Source of the DNA: Enterobacteriaceae bacterium UBA2655
GTDB lineage: Bacteria > Pseudomonadota > Gammaproteobacteria > Enterobacterales > Enterobacteriaceae
Reading direction: 5' to 3'
Assembly: GCA_002359495.1 (NCBI GenBank)
Contig: DENB01000077.1
Span: forward strand, 1 to 64,000
Length of the DNA: 64,000 bases
In this document: one piece after another, positions 1 through 8,829 of the stretch
Layout: the number at the start of each line of letters is the position of its first letter
Position numbering within the stretch: the first letter of the stretch is position 1
Notes under the pieces: generated by a model
The model's input: only the letters and a program-made list of their open reading frames with translations
What the model was told of the DNA's origin: nothing
Database searches by the model: none
Translations under genes and position numbers: made by a program

Positions 1-1461
1 ACCAGCGTGGATGCCAGCGCGGTGCCGGTGTTCGACCGGCTGGTGGATTTTAAGACCGGCACTACGGAGCTGGCGCCGGGTCTGGCGGAGCGCTGGGAGA
101 TCAGCGCTGACGGCACGGTTTACACTTTCCATCTGCGTAAAGGGGTAAAATTTCACAGTAACAAATTTTTCAAACCCAGCCGCGATCTCAACGCGGATGA
201 TGTGATCTTCTCGTTTATGCGTCAGATGGATGCGAAAAATCCGTACCACACCGTCTCCGGCGGCAGCTACACCAACTTCGACAGTCTGGAGCTGGGCACG
301 CTGATCAAAAACATCGAGAAGGTGGACGAGCATACCCTGCGTTTTACCCTGGCCCATGCGGAAGCGCCGTTTTTGGCCGATCTCGCCTGGTATTTCGCCT
401 CGATCCACTCCGCAGAATATGCCGATAAGATGCTGAAGGCGGGTACGCCGGAAAAAGTCGATATGAATCCGATCGGCACCGGGCCGTTTGAGCTGGTGCA
501 GTATCAGAAGGACTCGCGCATTCTCTATAAAGCTTTTCCTGACTACTGGCGGGGCAAAGCGAAGCTGGATCGTCTGGTGTTCTCCATCACGCCTGACGCC
601 TCGGTACGCTATGCCAAGCTGGAAAAAAACGAGTGTCAGGTGATGCCGTTCCCTAATCCGGCGGATCTGGCGCAGATGCGCGCCAATCAGAATATTACCC
701 TGATGCAGAAAGCGGGGCTGAATACCGGCTTTTTAGCCTTCAACACCACCAAAGCGCCGCTGGATAAGGTGAAGGTGCGTCAGGCACTGGCGATGGCGAT
801 CAACAAGCCGGCGATCATCGAAGCGATTTTCAGAGGCACCGGGACGGCGGCGAAAAATATTCTGCCGCCGGGCGTCTGGAGCGCGGATAAGGATCTGAAA
901 GATTACGATTACGATCCGACTAAAGCAAAAGCCTTATTGCAGGAGGCGGGGATCAAGCCCGGCACGCACATTTCGCTATGGGCGATGCCGGTACAGCGGC
1001 CTTACAATCCCAACGCGCGTCGTATGGCGGAGATGATTCAGGCGGACTGGGAGAAGGTCGGCATTAAGGCCGACATCGTCAGCTATGAGTGGGGCGAATA
1101 CCTGAAGCGGGTGAAGGGCGGCGAACACCAGGCGGCGCTGATGGGCTGGACGACCGCGACCGGCGACCCGGATAACTTCTTTGGACCGCTCTTTAGCTGT
1201 ACCTCCGCCAACGGCGGATCGAACTCGTCGAAATGGTGCTATCAGCCTTTTGAGAAAATCATTACGGAAGCGCGCGCCGAACAGGATCATGCGAAGCGCG
1301 TCGCGCTCTACCTGCAGGCGCAGCAGATCATGCACGATCAGATTCCTGCGGTAATGATCGCCCACTCCACGATCTTCGAGCCGGTGCGTAAAACGGTCAG
1401 CGACTATCAGGTCGATCCTTTCGGCAAACATATCTTTTATCAGGTCGATATTCAGAACTAA
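1..1461 (+). CDS. DppA-like dipeptide ABC transporter substrate-binding protein (5' end outside window)
   Basis: Periplasmic solute-binding protein of the SBP_bac_5 family, which captures peptides for a Dpp/Opp-type ABC importer. The frame is open from base 1, so the signal peptide and N-terminus lie upstream; about 486 residues remain. The C-terminal half closely resembles E. coli DppA: AMPVQRPYNPNARRMAEMIQ, the WGEYLKR segment, GDPDNFF, and IAHSTIFEPVRK near the end. It may be a DppA paralogue rather than the housekeeping copy, because it lies next to an M20 peptidase and an MHS transporter and no dppBCDF genes follow. Peptide specificity cannot be read from the sequence. The family call is firm; the exact substrate is not. 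Confidence 0.85.
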   Translation, partial: TSVDASAVPVFDRLVDFKTGTTELAPGLAERWEISADGTVYTFHLRKGVKFHSNKFFKPSRDLNADDVIFSFMRQMDAKNPYHTVSGGSYTNFDSLELGTLIKNIEKVDEHTLRFTLAHAEAPFLADLAWYFASIHSAEYADKMLKAGTPEKVDMNPIGTGPFELVQYQKDSRILYKAFPDYWRGKAKLDRLVFSITPDASVRYAKLEKNECQVMPFPNPADLAQMRANQNITLMQKAGLNTGFLAFNTTKAPLDKVKVRQALAMAINKPAIIEAIFRGTGTAAKNILPPGVWSADKDLKDYDYDPTKAKALLQEAGIKPGTHISLWAMPVQRPYNPNARRMAEMIQADWEKVGIKADIVSYEWGEYLKRVKGGEHQAALMGWTTATGDPDNFFGPLFSCTSANGGSNSSKWCYQPFEKIITEARAEQDHAKRVALYLQAQQIMHDQIPAVMIAHSTIFEPVRKTVSDYQVDPFGKHIFYQVDIQN

Positions 1462-1496
1462 CGGCCGGCCAGCCGGGTGAGGGTCTCCGGCTGGCG

Positions 1497-1526
1497 GAAG
1501 CCTGCGCGCTAGTCGCGCAGGCTTCC
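1497..1526. terminator. Hairpin between convergent genes
   Basis: A 13-bp perfect inverted repeat (GGAAGCCTGCGCG / CGCGCAGGCTTCC) with a 4-nt loop separates the DppA-like gene from the convergent LysR gene. Its right arm overlaps the last codons of the LysR gene. There is no clear T tract, so it may stop transcription weakly or only stabilise 3' ends. Confidence 0.45.
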
Positions 1527-2423
1527 GTGCTGCGCATCCATCTGCCCGTTGATAAATTCCAGAAACAGATCCAGCGCCGCGCTGCGTTTGCGGCCTGACA
1601 CCGTCTGCAGTTGCAGGGTTCGCTGGCTAAGCTGATCGACGCCCATCGATTTGACGATCAGGCCCTGCGCCTGTGCCTCATAGCGCACGGTAAATTCGCT
1701 GCAAATGGTCACCGCGTGCGGCGTGTGCAGCAGAAAATGATAGAGCGTGGAAAAATTATCGCAGGTCAGCACCGGTTCGATCACGCTGCCGCTCATATGG
1801 CAAGAGAGATCGAACAGTTGCCGCACGGTGGTGTCCTGCTCCGGCAGCGCCACCGGATACGGGCTGAGTTCCGTCAGCGCAACCTGCTGCTTATGGGCCA
1901 GCGGATGGTTCTCGCGCATCATCAGCAACACGGGCGCAGGCCAGGAGGCGATAACCTCGACGCCGCGCTCAGGATGCAGGCTGAACTGCAGCGCGACGTC
2001 GCAATCTCCCGCCCGGATCAATTCCGCCACGCCCTGACTGCTGCTGACCTTGACGGAAAAATGGACCCCGGGGTTCTGTTCGCGAAACGCCGCCAGCAGG
2101 CGCGGCAGCAGAGTAAACGCCATGCCGTCGGTGCAGGCCACGCGTATTTGCGCACGGCGTACCGCCTTTAACCCTTTGATCTCCGCGATAGCATGTTCCA
2201 TATCAAGCAGGCTTTTGCGCACATGATGGGCGAAAATCTCGCCCGCTTCCGTTAATACCATGCCTCGCGCGTGGCGCTCAAACAGCGGCGCGCCGACCTG
2301 CGCCTCCAGACGCTGTATCTGACGACTGATGGCGGAGACCGCGACAAAGGTCTGTTCGCTGGCGGCGCTGAGAGAGCCGGCGCTGGCCACGGCCAGAAAA
2401 TAACGCATTTCGCTGCTAAGCAT
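1509..2423 (-). CDS. LysR-family transcriptional regulator
   Basis: A 304-residue LysR-type regulator. The N-terminal winged helix-turn-helix runs from about residue 1 to 60 (MLSSEMRYFLAVASAGSLSAA, then FVAVSAISRQIQRLEAQVGAPLF). The effector-binding domain follows from about residue 90. It is divergent from the M20 peptidase-MHS transporter pair, with about 150 bp between start codons. That is the usual arrangement for a LysR regulator and its target, so control of that pair by an unidentified ligand is the natural inference. The length is normal for the family. No closer named homologue is recognised. Confidence 0.85.
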   Translation of the reverse strand: MLSSEMRYFLAVASAGSLSAASEQTFVAVSAISRQIQRLEAQVGAPLFERHARGMVLTEAGEIFAHHVRKSLLDMEHAIAEIKGLKAVRRAQIRVACTDGMAFTLLPRLLAAFREQNPGVHFSVKVSSSQGVAELIRAGDCDVALQFSLHPERGVEVIASWPAPVLLMMRENHPLAHKQQVALTELSPYPVALPEQDTTVRQLFDLSCHMSGSVIEPVLTCDNFSTLYHFLLHTPHAVTICSEFTVRYEAQAQGLIVKSMGVDQLSQRTLQLQTVSGRKRSAALDLFLEFINGQMDAQHGSLRD

Positions 2424-2571
2424 GGTGTTGCCTCTTTATGGTGCATGCCTCGTTTTCGGGCAGGCTGGCTTTGCTTTAAAAGCAAATCTTACTCGAAAAA
2501 ACGATAATTGTGGCAAAGCAGCATTTCAGCAAAGATAACCGGACAAAACCTATAACGAAGACAGGGCAAAC

Positions 2572-3993
2572 ATGACGGTAGATCACGCGGTAACAAGAGC
2601 GACAGACTATTTTGACAGCGGCGAGTTCCTGCAGCTGCTGGCCCGGCGGGTCGCGCTGGCGACTGAAAGCCAGCGCGACGATCGCGACGCGCTGCTGCAA
2701 CGCTATTTACAGGATGAGATCGGGCCGCAATTAAGCGCGCTGGGTTTTACCCTGCATTTTATCGACAATCCGCGTGCAGAGAACCGTCCGTTTTTAATCG
2801 CCACGCGGATTGAAGACGAACGGCTGCCGACGTTGCTCAGCTACGGCCACGGCGACGTGGTGTTCGGCGACGATGAAAACTGGCGCGACGGTCTGTCGCC
2901 GTGGCAGTTGAAAGAAGAGGGCGACCGCTGGTACGCCCGCGGCAGCGCGGACAATAAAGGACAGCACTGCGTCAATCTGGCGGCGCTGGAGCAGGTCTAT
3001 CATGCGCGCGGCGGCAAGCTGGGCTTCAACTGCAAAATCCTGTTTGAGATGGGCGAAGAGATCAGCTCGCCGGGGCTGGCGGAAATTTGTCGCGAGCAGC
3101 AGGCGCTGCTGCGCGCCGATCTCTTTATCGCCTCCGATGGTCCGCGCCTGAACGCCGAACGGCCGACACTGTTCCTCGGCTCGCGCGGCTGCGTTAACTT
3201 TCGTCTGACGATCAACGCGCGCGACAACGCCTACCATTCCGGCAACTGGGGCGGACTGCTGACCAATCCTGCCACCCGTCTGGCCGGTGCCGTCGCCTCG
3301 CTGGTGAATGCGCGCGGCGAGCTGCAGGTGGCGGCGCTGAAACCCGACTCGCTGACCGGGGCGGTGCGCGCGATCCTCAGCGACATCGAGGTCGGCGGCA
3401 TGCCGGGCGATCCGGCGATCGATCCCGCGTGGGGCGAGGCGGGCCTGACGCCGACCGAGCGTCTCTACGGCTGGAATACGCTGGAGGTGTTATCCTTTCT
3501 CGCCGGAAATCCGGCCTGTCCGATGAACGCCATTCCGGGCCAGGCTACCGCCGTTTGCCAGCTGCGCTTCGTGGTCGGCACCGACTGGGAAAACCTGGCC
3601 GATCATATTCGCAGCCATTTGCAGCAACAGGGCTTCCATGACGTCGAAGTAGAGTTTATGCGCGGATCGCCGGCGACGCGTCTCGATCCTTGCGATCCGC
3701 TGGTCGGCTGGGCGCTAGAGAGCATGGCGATCAGCAGCGGCAAAAAGCCGGCGCTGCTGCCCAACCTGGGCGGCTCGCTGCCGAATGAGGTATTTTCAGA
3801 AATTTTAGGGCTGCCGACGCTCTGGGTGCCGCACTCCTATCCCGCCTGCGGCCAGCACGGCGTTAACGAACATATGCTGAAATCCATCGCCCGCGAAGGG
3901 CTGCAAATCATGACGCGTCTGTTCTGGCAGCTGGGCGAGCAGGGCGCCGCGCTGACGGCGAGCCATCGCGCCCATACGGAGGGGAAAGCATGA
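2572..3993 (+). CDS. M20-family metallopeptidase/amidohydrolase
   Basis: A 473-residue M20 metallohydrolase, a family of zinc carboxypeptidases, aminoacylases and deacylases. Metal-site signatures are in the expected order: GHGDVV (H93, D95), SADNKG (D127), EMGEE (E162, E163), ASDGPR near residue 195, and GQHGVNEH near the C-terminus. The dimerisation (lid) domain lies between. No signal peptide is seen, so it is probably cytosolic. It overlaps the transporter gene by 4 nt (ATGA), so the two are probably co-translated, suggesting uptake then hydrolysis of an N-acyl amino acid or small peptide. The exact substrate is unknown. Confidence 0.85.
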   Translation: MTVDHAVTRATDYFDSGEFLQLLARRVALATESQRDDRDALLQRYLQDEIGPQLSALGFTLHFIDNPRAENRPFLIATRIEDERLPTLLSYGHGDVVFGDDENWRDGLSPWQLKEEGDRWYARGSADNKGQHCVNLAALEQVYHARGGKLGFNCKILFEMGEEISSPGLAEICREQQALLRADLFIASDGPRLNAERPTLFLGSRGCVNFRLTINARDNAYHSGNWGGLLTNPATRLAGAVASLVNARGELQVAALKPDSLTGAVRAILSDIEVGGMPGDPAIDPAWGEAGLTPTERLYGWNTLEVLSFLAGNPACPMNAIPGQATAVCQLRFVVGTDWENLADHIRSHLQQQGFHDVEVEFMRGSPATRLDPCDPLVGWALESMAISSGKKPALLPNLGGSLPNEVFSEILGLPTLWVPHSYPACGQHGVNEHMLKSIAREGLQIMTRLFWQLGEQGAALTASHRAHTEGKA

Positions 3994-5264
3994 GCAGCTT
4001 AAGTCAGAGCCAGCCGATTGCTGCGCCCAAGCCCAGTCTGCATAAAACGCTATTTGCGACCTGTATCGGCAATGCGCTGGAGTGGTTCGATATCGCGGTT
4101 TATGGTTTTTTCGCCAGCTATATCGCCCATGCGTTTTTTCCGGTCGACGATCCGTCGGTGTCATTGTTGCTGACCTTCGGCAGCTTCGGCGTTTCGTTTC
4201 TGATCCGGCCGCTGGGCGCCGTCGTGCTCGGCAACTATGCTGACCGTCACGGACGTAAAAAAGCGTTGCTGCTTTCGATTAACCTGATGATGCTGGGCGG
4301 GGCGATCATCACCTTTATGCCCGGCTACGCCGCGATCGGCATGGCCGCGCCGATCCTGATCCTGCTGGCTCGCCTGATTCAGGGCTTTTCGGCGGGCGGC
4401 GAATTCGGCAGCTCGACGGCGTTTCTGGTGGAGCATTTTCCTGAACGCAAAGCGTTTATCGCCAGCTGGCAGTTCGCTACCCAGGGCGCCAGCACCCTGA
4501 TGGCCTCCGCCTTCGGCCTCGGGCTGACGCAGCTGCTGAGCGAAAGCCAGATTCAGTCCTGGGGCTGGCGCATTCCCTTCGCCTTTGGGCTGTTGATTGG
4601 GCCGCTGGGGGCCTACATTCGTCGTCATGTTCATGAACCTGCAAGCTTCAGACAGCAGGAGCGCGCGCCGTCGCCGTTAAAAAACCTGATGAGCCGTCAG
4701 AAGGAGCTGATTCTGTTAGCGATTGGCCTGATGGTTATCTCGACCGCCGTTAACTATATGCTGAACTACGTGCCGACCTATGCGACTAAAAACCTGCATC
4801 TTTCCGGTTCCGTCGCATTCAGCGCCACGCTGCTGGCCGGCGTGATCCTGACGGTCGTTACACCGCTGATGGGATTATGGGCGGAGCGCATCGGCCGCGT
4901 GCCGTTAATGTGGGGTTCGCTGCTTTTGCTGGTCATCACCATCTGGCCAGCGTTTCAGCTGGTGGTCAGCCACACCACGGCGCTGAATCTGATGCTGCTG
5001 GTGGGCTGGATGGCGTTCCTGAAATCGATCTACTTCTCCACCGTGCCGTCCGTGATGGCGGATCTGTTTCCCGTCTCCACGCGCGCCAGCGGTATGGCAA
5101 TTAGTTACAACATATCAGTAATGGTATTTGGCGGGTTCGCCCCATTAATCTGTACACTGTTGATAAGCAACACCGGGACAAGCCTCGCACCCAGCTATTA
5201 TCTGGTCGTTATGGCGTGTTTGAGCGCCGCCGCATTGATGCGTAGCAGAAAACACATGTCCTGA
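3990..5264 (+). CDS. MFS transporter, metabolite:H+ symporter (MHS/ProP-like) type
   Basis: A 424-residue inner-membrane permease with about 12 predicted helices. It has hallmarks of the metabolite:H+ symporter subfamily: the early GNALEWFDIAVYGF segment and the loop motif NYADRHGRKKAL between helices 2 and 3. RLIQGFSAGGEFGSS in helix 4-5 is also typical. Relatives import proline/betaine, citrate, ketoglutarate and aromatic acids. Its start overlaps the M20 peptidase stop (ATGA), so it probably imports the peptidase's substrate. The substrate itself cannot be assigned. Confidence 0.85.
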   Translation: MSSLSQSQPIAAPKPSLHKTLFATCIGNALEWFDIAVYGFFASYIAHAFFPVDDPSVSLLLTFGSFGVSFLIRPLGAVVLGNYADRHGRKKALLLSINLMMLGGAIITFMPGYAAIGMAAPILILLARLIQGFSAGGEFGSSTAFLVEHFPERKAFIASWQFATQGASTLMASAFGLGLTQLLSESQIQSWGWRIPFAFGLLIGPLGAYIRRHVHEPASFRQQERAPSPLKNLMSRQKELILLAIGLMVISTAVNYMLNYVPTYATKNLHLSGSVAFSATLLAGVILTVVTPLMGLWAERIGRVPLMWGSLLLLVITIWPAFQLVVSHTTALNLMLLVGWMAFLKSIYFSTVPSVMADLFPVSTRASGMAISYNISVMVFGGFAPLICTLLISNTGTSLAPSYYLVVMACLSAAALMRSRKHMS

Positions 5265-5269
5265 AAAAA

Positions 5270-5295
5270 GCGGGCCGCATGATGCGGCCCGCTTT
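5270..5295. terminator. Bidirectional intrinsic terminator between MHS transporter and aldA
   Basis: GC-rich inverted repeat GCGGGCCGCAT/ATGCGGCCCGC with an A-rich left flank and T/A-rich right flank. It sits directly after the transporter stop and before the convergent aldA stop, so it can serve both strands. Confidence 0.75.
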
Positions 5296-5302
5296 GCAAA
5301 AA

Positions 5303-6739
5303 TCACTGAAACTGCAAATAGGCGACGTGCGTTTGCAGATACTCCTCCAGACCGTGACGGCCATCGGCGCCGCCGATGCCCGATTTGCGCCAACCAGCGT
5401 GGAATCCCTGCATCGCCTCGAAATTCTCGCGGTTGATATAGGTTTCGCCGAACTTCAGCTTGCGCAGCGCAATCATCGCGTTATTGATATTTTGCGTATA
5501 GATCGAAGAGGTGAGGCCATATTCGCAGTCGTTAGCCAGCTCCATCGCTTCGTCCAGGGTGGAAAAACGCATCACCGGCAGTACCGGGCCGAAAATTTCT
5601 TCGCGCATGATCTCCATCTCCTGACGAACGTTGCTGATGATGGTCGGCTCGAAAAAATAGCCTTTCGCGCCGGCGCGCTTGCCGCCCAGCTCAATCACGC
5701 CGCCTTGCTCGACCGCCTTCGCGACTTTGGCTTTGACGCGTTGCAGCGCGGCCGCGTTGATTAGGGGTCCCATATCGATCTCTTTTTTTATTGCCGGATC
5801 GCCGAAAGTCACCTGACGGAACGCCTCAATGAGGGCACGCATAAAGCGGTCATAAATGCCTTCCTGTACGTAAACGCGTTCGGCGCAGTTGCAAACCTGT
5901 CCGGTATTGTTCACGCGTGAGCTGACGATAGCTTTCACCGCAAGCGCCAGGTCCGCATCGTCCATAACGATGGCTGGCGCTTTGCCGCCCAGCTCAAGCG
6001 ACACTTTCGTCACGTTTTTTGCCGCCGCCGTCATCGTGGCGATACCGGCATTGAGGCTGCCGGTCAGGCTCACCAGCCCGACTTTCGGATCTGCCGCCAG
6101 TGCCTGGCCCACCTCCGGGCCATAGCCGTAGACAATGTTAATGACGCCCGCAGGCAGTCCGATATGATGCGCGATCTCCGCAAAAAGCGCCGCATTGTTG
6201 GGCGTCAGTTCGCTCGGCTTGATGACAATGGTATTGCCGGTAATTAACGCTGGCGCCGCCTTACGCGCAATCAGGAAGAAAGGAAAGTTCCAGGGCAAAA
6301 TGCCGCTCGTCACGCCGATCGCTTTTTTAAACACGAAGATATTTTCGCCGGGACGATCGCTGTTGATAATCTCACCCTCATAGCGTCGCGCCCATTCGGC
6401 CATATAATCGAAGTAATCCGCCGTAAATAGCACTTCCGTTTGCGCCAGCCCCTGCGTTTTGCCGCCTTCAGCGACGATAGCGGCGGAAAGCTCCGCCTCC
6501 CGCTGGCGAATTTGCGCGGCCAGCTCACGTAGCCATACGCCGCGTTCTACCGCCGGCAGCGCTTCCCATGCTGGCTGCGCGGCTTCGGCTGCAGCGATAG
6601 CACGTCTGGCTTCCCCAGCTGTTCCTTCCGGCACGCGAGATAGCAGGGCTTCCGTGGCCGGGTTGATGACTTCTATCCATTTATCGCTCTGGTTCGCCAC
6701 AAAGGCGCCATTGATGTAATGCTGATGATGGGTTGTCAT
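5303..6739 (-). CDS. aldA: Lactaldehyde dehydrogenase/glycolaldehyde dehydrogenase AldA
   Basis: NAD-dependent aldehyde dehydrogenase, 478 residues, strongly like E. coli AldA along its whole length. Shared segments include ADYFDYMAEWARRYEGEII, GILPWNFPFFLIARKAAPAL and the C-terminal QGFHAGWRKSGIGGADG. The catalytic cysteine is in GQVCNCAERVYV (about residue 284); LELGGKAPA carries the active-site glutamate. The ATG at 6739 is chosen because GGAGA lies about 9 nt upstream, whereas an in-frame ATG 21 nt earlier has no ribosome-binding site. AldA oxidises L-lactaldehyde from rhamnose and fucose breakdown to lactate, linking it to the rhamnose locus 6 kb away. It is monocistronic here. Confidence 0.95.
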   Translation of the reverse strand: MTTHHQHYINGAFVANQSDKWIEVINPATEALLSRVPEGTAGEARRAIAAAEAAQPAWEALPAVERGVWLRELAAQIRQREAELSAAIVAEGGKTQGLAQTEVLFTADYFDYMAEWARRYEGEIINSDRPGENIFVFKKAIGVTSGILPWNFPFFLIARKAAPALITGNTIVIKPSELTPNNAALFAEIAHHIGLPAGVINIVYGYGPEVGQALAADPKVGLVSLTGSLNAGIATMTAAAKNVTKVSLELGGKAPAIVMDDADLALAVKAIVSSRVNNTGQVCNCAERVYVQEGIYDRFMRALIEAFRQVTFGDPAIKKEIDMGPLINAAALQRVKAKVAKAVEQGGVIELGGKRAGAKGYFFEPTIISNVRQEMEIMREEIFGPVLPVMRFSTLDEAMELANDCEYGLTSSIYTQNINNAMIALRKLKFGETYINRENFEAMQGFHAGWRKSGIGGADGRHGLEEYLQTHVAYLQFQ

Positions 6740-7193
6740 CTTGGTTTTTCTCCGCTGCATTTTTGTTATCGAGGTGTAAGTTTTGCAGCGTGAAGCAGAT
6801 TGAAAGGGCGTACCTTTCTCTGCTTGCCAGCAGAGTTAAGGTTGCGGCAAACATATCCATGTCGACCCGATCGATACGGCAAAGTCATCAATAATCTCAA
6901 ATTCAAACAGTTAAATCTTTGGCGGCAGGATTAAAGCGAAGCCCGAAAAAGGTTGCCAAATATTAATATTGTTTTTAACGAAGCGGTTATTTAAACTTTC
7001 TTCAAAACAGATTTTCTTTATTTACAGCAGTCTAGGTAAGTCGATGTGGTAAATAAGGTTTTTGTTCTGCTCAAACATTTGCGCTTTATTTATTCCCGGC
7101 TATTCTTATTAGCGCAACACGAAAAATGTCCGGTATAATTAGCATTATGCTGGTTGCCATTAAACAAATGACAAATATGTTCAGGAGGAAACT
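6740..7193. other. Intergenic region between divergent aldA and yciG
   Basis: About 450 bp without a gene. The half nearest yciG (about 6900-7130) is clearly AT-rich and must hold its promoter. The half near aldA is less AT-rich. No strong operator palindrome was recognised. The yciG ribosome-binding site AGGAGG lies at 7183-7188. Confidence 0.5.
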
Positions 7194-7373
7194 ATGGCCG
7201 AACATCGTGGTGGTTCCGGTAACTTTGCAGAAGACCGTGAAAAAGCATCAGAAGCAGGTAAAAAAGGCGGTAAAAACAGCGGCGGTAATTTCGCCAACGA
7301 TCGCGAAAAAGCCTCTGAAGCAGGTAAAAAAGGTGGTCAACATAGCCATGGTGGCGGACGTAAGTCCGAATAA
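7194..7373 (+). CDS. yciG: KGG-repeat stress protein YciG
   Basis: A 59-residue, highly charged, glycine-rich protein made of two near-identical KGG (Con-10/YciG) repeats: GGSGNFAEDREKASEAGKKG, then GGNFANDREKASEAGKKG. It is nearly identical to E. coli YciG over the first half and the same length. The E. coli gene belongs to the general stress (RpoS) regulon and is needed for temperature-induced motility. The start follows a strong AGGAGG at 6-nt spacing. In E. coli it is followed by yciF and yciE; those are absent here and a terminator follows directly. Confidence 0.93.
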   Translation: MAEHRGGSGNFAEDREKASEAGKKGGKNSGGNFANDREKASEAGKKGGQHSHGGGRKSE

Positions 7374-7403
7374 AAAGGTTTATCACACCTTTTTTAAACA
7401 CCG

Positions 7404-7438
7404 GCCCCGGCATTTTACGATGCCGGGGCTAATTTTTT
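7404..7438 (+). terminator. Intrinsic terminator of yciG
   Basis: Ten-bp stem GCCCCGGCAT/ATGCCGGGGC with a 6-nt loop, followed by TAATTTTTTT. A classic Rho-independent terminator about 30 nt after the yciG stop. Confidence 0.9.
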
Positions 7439-7556
7439 TAGACAGCCAGAAAAATGTGGCGAGTTTATCTTTATGTTTTCGCTTATCAAGTCAGTTAATT
7501 AATTTTTTCAAATGAAAGGCGTCAGCATGCGTTCCGTAACGCCTTGCCGCGCTTTC

Positions 7557-7811
7557 CTACGCTTGCGATGAGAAGGTGATATGCGATGCCGTTTCGTTTA
7601 TCAAAAGCATCTCTTCGGTGGCTCCATCGGGTGAGACGAAATAGACTGGTTCACCTTCCGCTATTTTTTTAAACGCCTCTACAGGCTGTCGCTCTTTTAA
7701 AATCTCGAACCAGATTCTGTCAGGTTCTCCCTTATCGGGATGCGTTGTGAAGTAATTACCGGTAAAGGCGTACTCAGGGTGATCTTTAATGTACATCTGG
7801 ACAGAGGGCAT
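7557..7811 (-). CDS. Hypothetical 84-residue protein
   Basis: Small soluble protein, not recognised. It has no signal peptide, membrane segment or cysteines. The composition is mixed, with several aromatic residues in the first half (YAFTGNYFTTH, RIWFEI). It starts with an ATG 5 nt after AGGAGG, one of the best ribosome-binding sites in the window, which argues for real expression. It is convergent with yciG and upstream in orientation of nothing else, so it is probably monocistronic. No function is proposed. Confidence 0.7.
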   Translation of the reverse strand: MPSVQMYIKDHPEYAFTGNYFTTHPDKGEPDRIWFEILKERQPVEAFKKIAEGEPVYFVSPDGATEEMLLINETASHITFSSQA

Positions 7812-7984
7812 AAAACCTCCTGTTAGCTATTGATAAATAAGCGTTGCGCATCTTTAGCGTAGTCATCCGCACAGCGCGTTGCCATTGAGACTAATTATAA
7901 AGCCTATAAAGAGTTTAAGGCGAAGGGAAGGGGAGCGCCTGACCAGCACACCATTCCGCCAGGCGGCAAAATATTCAAGCAGGC

Positions 7985-8311
7985 TCAGGCCGCCATATTA
8001 CGGCAGGCTTCAGCGCAGCGGTGACAGGCTTTCGCGCACTCCTGACAGTGGTCATGTTTATGCTTGCCGCATTCGTCACCGCACTGCTGGCAAAGTGTCG
8101 CGCACAGTTTACAGAGTTCTGCGGCGTGGTCGCTGCCCAGCGCCATAAATTGTGCGGCAAGGCGACAGAGATTGGCGCACTGCATATCAAGGCGGATACA
8201 GTCACGCATCATATCGATATCTTTTTCTTTCAGGCAGGATGCGGCGCAGTTGTCGCAATAGGCGGCGCAAACATAACAGGCTTCAATACACTCTTTATAA
8301 TTCCCGGACAT
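7985..8311 (-). CDS. Cysteine-rich four-helix-bundle copper-binding protein (DUF326/Csp-like)
   Basis: A 108-residue protein with 19 cysteines, spaced mostly as CxxxC and CxxC along predicted helices (C8, C12, C15, C19, C22, C26, then 38, 45, 49, 67-81 and 89-103). A His-rich stretch KHKHDH lies at 83-88. This is the pattern of the DUF326 four-helix copper-storage proteins, whose bundle core fills with thiolate-bound Cu(I). There is no signal peptide, so this would be a cytosolic (Csp3-like) store. The start at 8311 is preferred over an upstream in-frame ATG because GAGGAGG precedes it. No copper-regulator gene lies beside it. Confidence 0.85.
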   Translation of the reverse strand: MSGNYKECIEACYVCAAYCDNCAASCLKEKDIDMMRDCIRLDMQCANLCRLAAQFMALGSDHAAELCKLCATLCQQCGDECGKHKHDHCQECAKACHRCAEACRNMAA

Positions 8312-8770
8312 GTTTCCTCCTCGTATTTTCAAACTGGACCTGTCAAGTGTGGTCGTCAGCGTAACCTTATGCAAATTTCGGAAGAGTAAATAAATTTTTC
8401 TGAAGCTTAGGTTTATGAAAGCACAATCCACTATAGTTACAACACTTATAAAATTTAAATATTTAATAAGTTTCAGAAAGTTACTAAACCTAAATTTTCA
8501 GCAGCACAAATTTTTTGTCTGGTTTAATGAAAGGTTCCGGTTAGCTGTATCGCCGTTCAGGCAGGCAATCAAAAATGCAGCTCAAACCCGCTACGGCAGC
8601 TGTTTACAGGGGAAATTTAGCAGTAGACCATTTTGCTAAAAAGTAAACACTGGCATAGCATGAAATGCTAAAAGAGGATTATTCTTATTTGCGATACTTT
8701 TTTTGCCCCTTCAAGAGCTAAGCCATAAAAATGAGTGCCGGAGATAAGCGCCGGGTGGGGCACATCTTAC
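8312..8770. other. AT-rich intergenic region, possible sRNA locus
   Basis: About 460 bp, AT-rich, with no convincing coding frame. It holds a short inverted repeat (TAGCAT/ATGCTA around 8656-8670) and a GATACT -10-like hexamer at 8693-8698. It ends at a plus-strand terminator (8773-8800) that no annotated gene uses, which suggests a short untranslated transcript. The promoter of the copper-binding gene must lie at the left end. Confidence 0.4.
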
Positions 8771-8772
8771 AG

Positions 8773-8800
8773 AAGGCCGCCTCAGGGCGGCCTTTGTTTT
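8773..8800 (+). terminator. Orphan intrinsic terminator
   Basis: Nine-bp stem AAGGCCGCC/GGCGGCCTT with a 4-nt loop followed by TGTTTTTG on the plus strand. Both flanking genes are on the minus strand, so the T tract points the wrong way for them. Confidence 0.65.
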
Positions 8801-8829
8801 TGAGAGATGCGAGGCTTTACGCTGCGAAT

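Noticed and set aside
976..1431. Long minus-strand open frame inside the DppA-like gene, and similar antisense frames elsewhere (for example 37862-40162 inside xdhB).
   Set aside because: These arise from GC-rich codon use opposite real genes; they have no family features and no promoters or ribosome-binding sites.
7126..7515. Longer open frame covering yciG in another frame.
   Set aside because: The yciG frame has a strong Shine-Dalgarno and clear homology; the other frame is a low-complexity shadow rich in Lys and Val.
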